A DNA stretch of 64,000 bases. Origin: Lactifluus volemus (lineage: Eukaryota > Basidiomycota > Agaricomycetes > Russulales > Russulaceae). Within the stretch, counting starts at the first letter, position 1; the number at the start of each line of letters is the position of its first letter. The stretch is from assembly GCA_022376515.1 (NCBI GenBank), contig WTXI01000029.1, positions 302,942 through 366,941 of the forward strand. The letters are read 5' to 3'. A model generated the notes under the pieces. That model saw only the letters and a program-made list of their open reading frames with translations, had not been told where the DNA came from and ran no database searches. Made by a program: the position numbers and the translations under genes. This document shows, piece by piece, positions 55,699 to 64,000 of this stretch.

Positions 55699-57646
55699 AT
55701 GTCTCAGCCTGAGTCGGAACACCGGACCCTCAGCGTACTAGAAACTGATGATAAGGCGGCAAACTCCCAAGGTATGTTACCTTCCGCTCAACGCCAGTCC
55801 CCCATATTCTCATCAATCTGTACACTAGCTGCCTCCTCGAACGATACTCGGATGACTCAAAATCAGGAGCCAGTGCCCGAATTTATTGATAGCTCGGGTC
55901 CTCTCTTTAGCATGTATTGTTCGATAGAGAAAGATTACAGGAGCGCTGAATTCTTGAAGACAGGCGCCGATACGCTCATTGTCTTCGTGCGCACCTCATT
56001 TTTCTTTTCACATCACTTCGAAAATCGACTCAATATTACAGTTGGGCTTATTTTCTGCCACCGTTGCGACAATACTTGCAGTGACATTCCAGGACCTCTC
56101 GCCAAACCCACAGGATAGGTCTGCATTTTACCTTGAGAATATCTATAAGCTTCAACTTCTCGAAGACTCCAACACGTCTCGCCCTTCCGTGCCGGCTCAA
56201 CCTCCTCCTTTCTCTCCTCCGAAATACGCCATCTGGGTGAATACGCTCTTGTCCTTGAGCTTGTGCCTTAATCTTTTCATTGCGATTGTAGCTATAGCGG
56301 AATGGCGATGGATGAGTTTAGGCATCCTGATTGCCGAGTCCCCGCAGGACGACCCCCACCACCGAGCACGTGTGCAAGATGTCGTTGCCAATGATTACAA
56401 GGCTTGGCGTGCGCCAATCACTTGGTTTTTAACGATCATGGTATATTTTTCGGCGTGGTGTTTCTTTCTGGGCCTTGCTATATATGGTTTTAATATCAGC
56501 CGAGGTGTCTTCGCCTTCGCCTTTCCTGTTTCATGGCTTTGCGCCTTTGCATTTTGCATCTTCGAATACTGTCTGAGCGCGGTAAGTAAATATATGGTCG
56601 TTGTACTAGTATACATTCGTTATGCATTTGCAGGTCAGGCTTAATTCCTCGTTTTTTTTACAGGTTCACCGCTCTCAATCGCAGACGAAGATCGACGACC
56701 GCGTGTTGGGCCAGTTGTTCAAGACCCTCGTCAAGGATTCCGATTTCATAAAATTCTTTGAGAACATCCCTGGCTTCTGCCGATCATCGGTAGTTCGTGA
56801 CCCTGTATGCAGGATTACAAAGTTGGGGAAGAGAAGCTGTACATGGCCGTGAAGAGATTGTTGAAACATACTTGGTCATCAGCCCTTCCCAACTCGGAGA
56901 AAATGCGGCGACTCGTCATCTGCGTCAACGTTGCTGACTCTGTACGCCTCCGGAATGTAGCGTCCTCAATCCTTGAAGAAATATTTCCTCGGGATTGCCA
57001 TGATGTGCTGCAGTCAGTTGACATGGGGCATTCCTTGAGGAACCAAAGCAATGGTACGCAGCAGGAGATTGGTTTGTGTGCACAAAGCATAATTGCTGGT
57101 ATCATTTCAAACGTGCAAGAAAGCAACGATACTTGGGTTGCGCTCGCTGCGGATCAATTAGGCAAATCGGAAGGCGTAATTCGGGGCTACCTTAAACGTG
57201 GAATGACAACGTGATGCTTGCCAATCTGACCCACATCACTCGCCAGATCTTTCACTCTTTGGAGGATAGTAACTCGGAGATGGCTTTGGCATCCTCATTC
57301 ATCTACCGTCACTTTCCAATTTTGACGTTCACAATACGCTTCCTGAACTGCAGCACGACTTCCTTGCCTTGTGGAACAAAATCGAGCAGGCGCCGAACCA
57401 CGAGGTTATTACGGAGATCCGTTGAAAACCTGCTTCAACGTTTACAACGCCTTAACTCAAGGCACCGTTGATGTCTCAGCAACCCAACCCAATTTCTCTG
57501 ACTCGACCTCTCCTGTCCACGGAGCAGTAGACGAGAATGATCATACCATCACTTTCTCCTTCTTTCGCACCACGACACTAGTCTTGTCATGTCCCCTCAC
57601 TGGCAGAACCCTCCCACCTCCTCATTCCAGCTTCAAACCTTGCTGA
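55699..57646 (+). pseudogene. DUF6535 pseudogene, copy c5
   Basis: Same exon plan as c1-c3 but on the plus strand. Exon 1 is MSQPESEHRTL up to ANSQ, then GTATGT. Exon 2 has SSGPLFSMYCSIEKDY. The membrane exon starts LGLFSATVATILAVTF and keeps four hydrophobic segments up to about 56580. The C-terminal exon starts TKIDDRVLGQLFKTLVKDSD. Here at least four single-base shifts break the frame, near 56827, 57200, 57305 and 57421, when read against c1-c3. The tail is recognisable only by its Ser/Thr-rich composition. The membrane part could still be translated as a truncated protein, but the C-terminal domain is lost. Confidence 0.85.
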
Positions 57647-58329
57647 CGACTCTCCACTTGGCGAATTGACCCAACGCACCACAACTGCTGCATTGACCGG
57701 CCCCAATCCTCCTCTCGGAAATCCAGGGCCGTCCTGGCACTTTCACAGGCAGTAGCTTTCCAGTGCCACCACCATCACAGACACATTTGTTAACATCCCA
57801 TTGTAAGCTCAGCCGCATTGCTGACCTTGCAGCTACGTTTCGTACGCCACACTCCATATCCTCTTGCCTCTTCTCTCCCGACACCCTTTCATCCATTCCT
57901 ACCGCTCTTCTCTGTCACTTCACAAGCTCCTGGGGAGCTGCCTCACCATTTATCGCCTTGTTTCCCGCGCCACAACGTCATCTCGGCTACATCGTCCATA
58001 CACCTCGTGCATAAAACCCGTTTCACCGCTCCCAGTGATGCCCTCATGCCACACTAATGTTTTCCTTCTTTCCTTTGTCTCTGATATGCCTCGTGTGTCC
58101 CGGGGTTCCAGTTTTGCCTTAATTAGCCTCGCGTTTGCCTCGGTTTGGTTGATACGGTTAACTCCATTATTTGTATTTTATGGGGCCTACTCTGTTTTGA
58201 GGAGAGTGTGAGCATCCTATGAAGCCTTCTGAGGGTCGCATGTATCTCCAAGATCTTGTTGTAATTCTCGGCCTCACTTTCCTACCTTAGATGTAGGAGA
58301 ATAATGGCATATGTATTTATATCAACCTC
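57647..58329. other. Pyrimidine-rich decayed DNA
   Basis: Probably the decayed tail of the c5 copy (Ser/Pro/His-rich translations in several frames) followed by unrecognised sequence. No intact gene. Confidence 0.4.
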
Positions 58330-58770
58330 GCGAATTGTGCCAGAGCCAGCTCGTGCCACGCCTGGAAATGCATCCTTGCACCTCCTGTCGCCACATATCG
58401 TTCAAAAAAACTGCTAATGATATGTTCTGTGACAGTGCGTTAATCCCGCACGTTAACAAGTAGGTCACGGTACAACTGAAGTGCGAGCGTTATTCTTGCC
58501 GTCACAGACCCTCCCCTTTCTAAAGCTCTACGCCAATGTCTCACGAGCCAATGAGCTTGCGAATGCTACAGCCAACCTCAGCGTCAACGTGACAACTGCG
58601 GCCAAATTGGAAAGAACAGAAATAGGCACCACCATCGGACGAACGAAGTGAAAAAAAACCAAGGTTGTTGATGAGCCGAAATTTGAAGGTGAATGATGTA
58701 TTATGTGTGTCGCACATAGGGAACACGTGTCGTACGGTGAGGTTGTTGTTAACCGTGACACGCCTTTTGC
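58330..58770 (+). pseudogene. Second, deleted copy of SUP35 ends
   Basis: 58345-58450 resembles the end of SUP35 exon 1 and the start of its intron (about 51650-51860: acgcctggaaatgcatcc, then acagtgcgttaatccc). 58520-58770 resembles the SUP35 last exon and 3' flank (about 53430-53700: gagcttgcgaatgctacag, caacctcagcgtcaac). Everything between, including the whole GTPase core, is missing. It is a DNA-level duplication with a large internal deletion, not a gene. Confidence 0.75.
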
Positions 58771-59208
58771 ATGGCTATGTCGAGCGCTGGCAACTCATTC
58801 ACACCCAATCAACACGCGACCGTGATCTATACCTCCTGAAACGACAAACAAAGGGGATGAAATTTCGATCGGTCTAAACGACGAGGTGGCATCTTCGTTA
58901 ACGACCACCATCATTCAAGGTTCCCCCAACTCGAGATCCACTGGGCAAAAAAAAATTGTTTTTCGTTCAAGTCCGAGTCAATCGCGAGGCTAGATGGAAC
59001 CTCCTGTGATAGATGACGCCCAAGCGCCGGAATTACTCAGTCACGCGCCAGTATCAGTGCTAGCGGCACGGCCAGGAGGAGATCATGACTATCCCTCCAG
59101 GCTCTGGAACACGATCCGTCGCCCAGAGTTAATATTACTCAGGATCCAGATGGACACAGCTTAACGGGCGCTCCCTCCAACATGTGCCGGGTAACTACTA
59201 CGCGATGG
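58771..59208. other. Intergenic region
   Basis: Flank following the deleted SUP35 copy. Nothing recognised. Confidence 0.4.
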
Positions 59209-61720
59209 AGCCTCACCGCACAAAGAGCGATGATGGTCTCACCACCGTGGTCGCTCCGGCAGAGCGTGCCTTTTCTACCACGCGTCCAAGTCCACCTTCA
59301 TTCGCGCAGAGCGAGTTCCACATGGTGCGTATATCCGCGTTATGTACCTTTTTCGCTTAAAACACCACTCATATTGTCATGTTTTGTTTCGTGTGTAGAT
59401 TGTTCGTCGGCATACGTCGGGATCGTGGAGCCGACAGCCTAAAGATGAAGGTCTCTCATTCTCGTGTGCCGCACCTGGACTCCGAGTGGGAGTTTGCGGT
59501 GATTACCTTCTTTTTGTCCGGGGTGCCGTTTCTTTCTCCCTTTTCTAATGGTGGGTATTTTTCAGGGATGGGGAGAGATGCGAATACTTGGATATTTCCC
59601 CGAGAACTTGAGAGATGCGGAAAACGCGGCTCAAGGGCCCGCACGAGGTACTCGGGCACATCGCTGCCATAGTCCGTGTCTGGTAATGACGTGTCTGGAA
59701 GCGTTTTCTACGCGTTTCCCTTGGTTGTCGCCGCTGCTGGTATGCCTGCCTGGGACCGGGTCTCGTCGCTATTGTGACAAACCGAATCTTGTGTTTATAG
59801 GAATATACTCACCCCTATGTTTATTGACGGCTTCTCTGTCCTCATCTTTTTCCGCCCGTTGCTGGTCGAGCTCGCCTCCACCGTGCGCAATCAACGGATC
59901 GTAACGTCTCATCTCTCAATGACCTCCGCCAACGTCCCCGAGTCACATTTATCTTCCAGGAACTACGTCTACCTCCTCCAATTTTCAGGGAAAATGCTTT
60001 CCCTCGTTGGGGCAGCCGCACCCTTTTGGATGCAGTTGCGACGTCCGCGGTCTCTGCCGCAACTGCAAGCGCCTATCTGAGTTCGAGATTCACGCCATGC
60101 CTATCTCGACTAGCATGCTCACCGTCCTGTTCCTCATCGCGCTTAGCGTTCTCGCTCTTGCCGGGATCAGAGAAGCGCCTCGGCAACGGCGGCTGTATTT
60201 GTATTCCACGCACGTGCCTCCTTTCACGCGAAATAGAGATATACAGGCTTCCCGCTAACCGAACGGGTGCGCCCATTTTTAGATAATAGCGATGCTTGTG
60301 CTCGTGGTTGCAGGTATCGTCCATTGGGCCACCCACGATCCGCATTCTACGATGCTAAAGCAGAATTGGGCGCTACGTCCCGGATCGGCGATTGAAACCG
60401 CTTGTGCGCTGTTTTATGGCGTGTGTGTTGCGTTTCTCCGGCGTTACAGGTAACTGCATGACTGGGCGTCTCGGTTGTTACGACTTTAAACACAACGTTT
60501 GCAGGGTTTGAAATGCACACCTTCTTAACATCGAGGTTATCGCGCTAAGGATTACTCCGCGATACTGCGAAACCTCATCATTGTCTTGCTGTCTTCAACA
60601 CGGTGCTCTGCCTCCTCGCGTGCGCGCTATTTTCCGGTTAGCACTATTGTCAGTGGCGCGAACGTCTTGTCGGCCCTCGGTAGCCTCGCCGGTGGAGGTG
60701 GCTTCAGATTTTGGTATTGATCGATGCGGTATCGTGCTCCTCGGTGGCGTGATGACCGGAATAGTCAACCACTATTCAGTTTACTTGACCGCATGGCCCA
60801 GTAAGTCCCTCATGCGCAATATCTAATAACCGGAATTGCTGACATCTGTGCGGTCTTCCTTAGCGACCATATTCTTCCGCGTTGGTTTAGCTTGAGGCTC
60901 CAGGTAACGGGCAGCCAACACATCGCAACGCTATTTTCTTCAGGACTGTCGCTCCTACTTTATGTTGGCTCGGGGATGAGCCTTTCGACCGTCTCGTACG
61001 TGTTTTCCGTCGCGTTCATATTTCAGATCTTCCTCGTGAGTCGAAAGAATTATGGCCAAAAAAAGCATGACTTGAAACCTCGGAATACTGCTTAGTTTGC
61101 AGTATCCTCTCTTCTTCTCAAGGTGAATCGACCCCGCCTGTCCCGTCCACCACACTCCGGGACGTTTAACTCTCTTCATGGCTTTTGTGGTTGTCATCGT
61201 GACGTTGGTTGGCAACGTTATACTTGCGTATGCTGTTTCACCGCCTTCAGTCTAGTCCTGGCTTATTGTGTACAGACCCATAAGCCCTTGGCGTTTTTCT
61301 CCGCATCTTTCCTCTTAGTTTCTCATCGCACTAGTCGCAATAAGTGCACAACCGACTATCATGAGATTTATTTCTGCTCCTCTATTCCGCTAGCCCGCTT
61401 TCAACGGTGGAAGATGACCCGGAAAATTGGCAGGCACCGGCTCATATCGTGGTACAAGTCCCGCCGTGCTGCACGCGTCTGTGTATGGAATAAAAGATGA
61501 TTATGTACGTCCGTGAAAAAAAATTTCTGTGCTGCTAGACTTCTATCACATGGCTCAGATCCATGTCATGTTACGGGCTCTGCTTTCCGTGCAAGAGAAT
61601 ATCCAGATGCTCGGAGGTTATATTTGTCCACGCCTACCGAAGCATCGAGACTATACAAGCGAGCTCCATCCGAACGCTCGTCTGCTCGACGAAGCTTTCC
61701 CAACGATCACAGTCGAGTAA
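59209..61720 (+). other. Unrecognised, probably decayed multi-exon coding region
   Basis: A possible first exon starts at 59209 (MEPHRTKSDDGLTTVV) and ends at a GTGCGT donor near 59338. An acceptor near 59399 leads to IVRRHTSGSWSRQPK. Downstream are separate hydrophobic stretches that look membrane-spanning: MLTVLFLIALSVLALAG (about 60118), LLLYVGSGMSLSTVSYVF (about 60955) and MAFVVVIVTLVGNVILAYAV (about 61177). They lie in different frames with stops between. I do not recognise the family. A partial copy lies at 53740-54620. It may be one decayed multi-pass membrane protein or two broken genes. Confidence 0.3.
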
Positions 61721-62967
61721 AGCAGTATTCTTTTCGGTTGTCTTCCTTTAGAATTCTGACACCATACAGTCTCGCGTTCGCTCTGGGATTTTCAATCCAG
61801 CAGTAAGTCCCGACCTTTCGCTTCTTGGGACGAAACGAACACTCACTCACCATCCAAAACAGCTTGTCGAGGCAACTTCTCGCGGCTTGATGTTCCGCGA
61901 AGTAGGATGTGTGTCATTTCGCTCAGTCGCGATCACCCCAGGGAACTCGCTGAATATGGAGGCCTACGAAGTCATCATGTGAAGAGACACCTGCGGAGTT
62001 TCACGGCAGTTTCATGATCATCGGTAACGGGTATAATGAATTATTACGGCCCATTTCGTCAAACTGTTCCTTCACGACGTGTCTTGATAACCCCGTTTAG
62101 CACCGCGCACACTGATGCTTGGTGCACCGACTCTGAAAGTCCACACGGTTTACGTCTCCCCTGGGAATATGTTTAACCTCTCTTCATGCCTTTAATAAAA
62201 TTACGAGCCTTCCTCTTTCTGATGACATGTATTCACCTAGACACCTATCACGATTCTCGCTCAATGCTACGTATACCCTGTGCTCTCAGATGGGGAAATC
62301 TAATGAGATCTGCGTTTCCCCGCGGGGTTAAACTCCTGATCCGGCTTGTCTAAATCTCAGAAGAGAAGATGGCCTGAAGTACGATGCGATCTCCTTTACG
62401 GTCCTTTTCGGTTCACCGTTGTGTCAGAGACACACACAGTATGACAACTGTGTGTATGCCTGACCTCTGAGATCGACCCGGATCACGGATATACATTTTA
62501 CTCGAGCCTCGCCCCCGTCGGCCGGCGTTCATTGCATCATGAGTTTATCTTGATCACCGTTTTGCTAAAAGCCTTTAAGGCTGCCTTTTTTTGGAACGAA
62601 GCTCTATTGCATGCTTCTCATGCCCTTCTCTTGCCCCATGCATCACAGGGATTTCCTGGCCACTTCTAAGAGCATTCTCTTTATTTTATAAAAAATACCA
62701 GCACTTTACCATTAGCATTTGGCTTGAATAAACGACTAACCATCATTCCTCTCCCTTCTAGCTGCGCGGTACGCCGGTCAGGCACCGGCTTAGATCTCCG
62801 CGAAGGTAGCCGGATGCCGATCCGGAGAGCCCATTACCGGCATCGGGCTTCCTATTTACGAAAAAATTCCTGTGCGTTTGATAACACATGCACGGACAAA
62901 TATATATAAATTCAAGTCACATTTAGCTCAAAGAAACTGGGCTCGCCCACTAATCCAAGCTTTCGAC
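61721..62967. other. Intergenic region, no gene recognised
   Basis: No ORF with recognisable features, no repeat and no transposon motif seen. Confidence 0.45.
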
Positions 62968-63494
62968 ATGTCCCGACAGAGCCCACGCCCACGCACACCC
63001 CCTCCCTCCACCTCCCACGACGACCGGGAACCTCGTCAATATCGACGATTCGGAGATGAACACAATGTGTTTCCACAACTTCTGGATGCCTGGCTGGAAG
63101 AAGCTAGTCGAGCATGGCGACCGCCAAGTATCACAGACCGTCACTTGCTCAATACCTCGGGGCCCAATTAGAGCCCAATGATTTCACGCTGGTTAGAGAT
63201 TGGCTAGTAAGGTGAGTAGACAATTCGTGGCGATTCGTCCGAAGAAAATGTAAAATGTTTCCCAGTGCCGAGGACCTCAGACGAGTTTTGATGACGAAGC
63301 CCTTTTGGGCGCGAGGCACACCGGCCAGGTTATTTTCTCGGACAGCAGAGCGAGGACTCGAAGTGATCGAGGTCATTTTGCTCTGCGCCCCTGGTTGGGT
63401 GGTGAAACTGACGTTATCGCGTAGAACTTGCTGTCATCGGATCCTCAACACCCCTCAAGAAGCCGGCTCGGGGTTAATCGCGATCCCTCGCTGA
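62968..63494 (+). other. Possible small hypothetical gene
   Basis: MSRQSPRPRTPPPSTSHDD starts at 62968 and stays open to 63171. Alternatively an ATG at 63114 opens MATAKYHRPSLAQYLGAQLE, which splices through a GTGAGT..CCCAG intron (about 63211-63266) to AEDLRRVLMTKPFWARG and runs to 63494. The splice signals are good but no family is recognised, and the relation of the two frames is unclear. Confidence 0.3.
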
Positions 63495-64000
63495 GTACGC
63501 TCGCGGTTGTTCGAAGAAATTCTAGAATCTCGTCATCTGCAATCAATATTTCAACACAATTTCCACCCCCTCACTTGCAAATAGTACTTATATACATTCA
63601 AATTCTCGTTTCCCATAAGAACGATGCCATTCGCTTTACGTCCTCGCATTGTATGTTGCCGGATCATCGATCCGAGTGGCTGTCCAGCTGAATTAAAAAA
63701 AAAAGTTGCTTTTAATAAATGAGTGGTGCTGACCAAGCTATATCGCTTACATAGAAGTGATAACTCCCTAGCGAGTGATAATTGTGATTTTTACCTCCTT
63801 TCTTCCCGCCCCCCCGATAACACTGATTTTGTGTGATCTGGGCTTATATTGCTCTGATAATATACCCAGAGTTTTTCTGCAACTGTATGCTCTCAGTAGG
63901 TGGTGATCTTCAGAATATGTAGGTAAAATATGATAATTGTGTCAAACCCAAGAACCAAAACCAAAATGACGGAATTTGGTGTTCACAACTCAGGCTAGAT
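63495..64000. other. AT-rich intergenic DNA
   Basis: No gene or repeat recognised up to the window end. Confidence 0.45.

Overview
The window is nuclear DNA from a filamentous basidiomycete, most likely an Agaricomycete. Genes carry many 45-70 bp GT..AG introns. The DUF6535 membrane-protein family and the expanded protein-kinase family seen here are typical of mushroom-forming fungi. The interval is dense with LTR retrotransposons. No rRNA, tRNA or CRISPR array was recognised by eye.

Layout. 0.15-2.4 kb: glucoamylase (GH15 plus CBM20), minus strand. 3.2-4.0 kb: decayed gag-like zinc-knuckle ORF. 4.5-13.7 kb and 33.7-42.3 kb: a head-to-tail minus-strand array of DUF6535 genes (c1-c4) alternating with protein-kinase genes (K1-K3). 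c1 to c4 look intact. K3 looks catalytically competent, K2 has lost its DFG aspartate, and K1 is a deleted pseudogene. The array was split by one copia element at 14140-33517.

That 19.4 kb block is a nest of transposons that can be resolved completely from target-site duplications (TSDs). The base is a copia element with 383 bp LTRs and TSD AACGG. It received a solo LTR of a second family between gag and protease (TSD CTCGC), a solo gypsy LTR in its left LTR (TSD TTCCC), and a solo LTR of a third family in its right LTR (TSD TGAGG). Two copies of a 1.36 kb non-autonomous hAT-like element are present, one in the copia RT (TSD GGGACAAG) and one in the solo gypsy LTR (TSD TCTCGGGG). A full-length, very young gypsy chromovirus (two 802 bp LTRs, TSD GACTT) sits inside the third-family LTR.

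38.5-39.4 kb and 43.6-43.8 kb hold small shards of neighbouring genes. 44.0-53.5 kb is a compact housekeeping block: SDR oxidoreductase (-), UPF0652/DUF2009 protein (+), eIF3m (-), a TFIIIA-type zinc-finger protein (+) and eRF3/SUP35 (+). Three of these five act in making or running ribosomes (5S rRNA transcription, initiation, termination). eIF3m and TFIIIA diverge from 83 bp, and SUP35 starts 51 bp after TFIIIA.

53.5-64 kb is a decaying zone. It holds a frameshifted DUF6535 pseudogene (c5, plus strand), a second deleted copy of the SUP35 ends with its downstream flank, and several unrecognised, probably broken, coding stretches.
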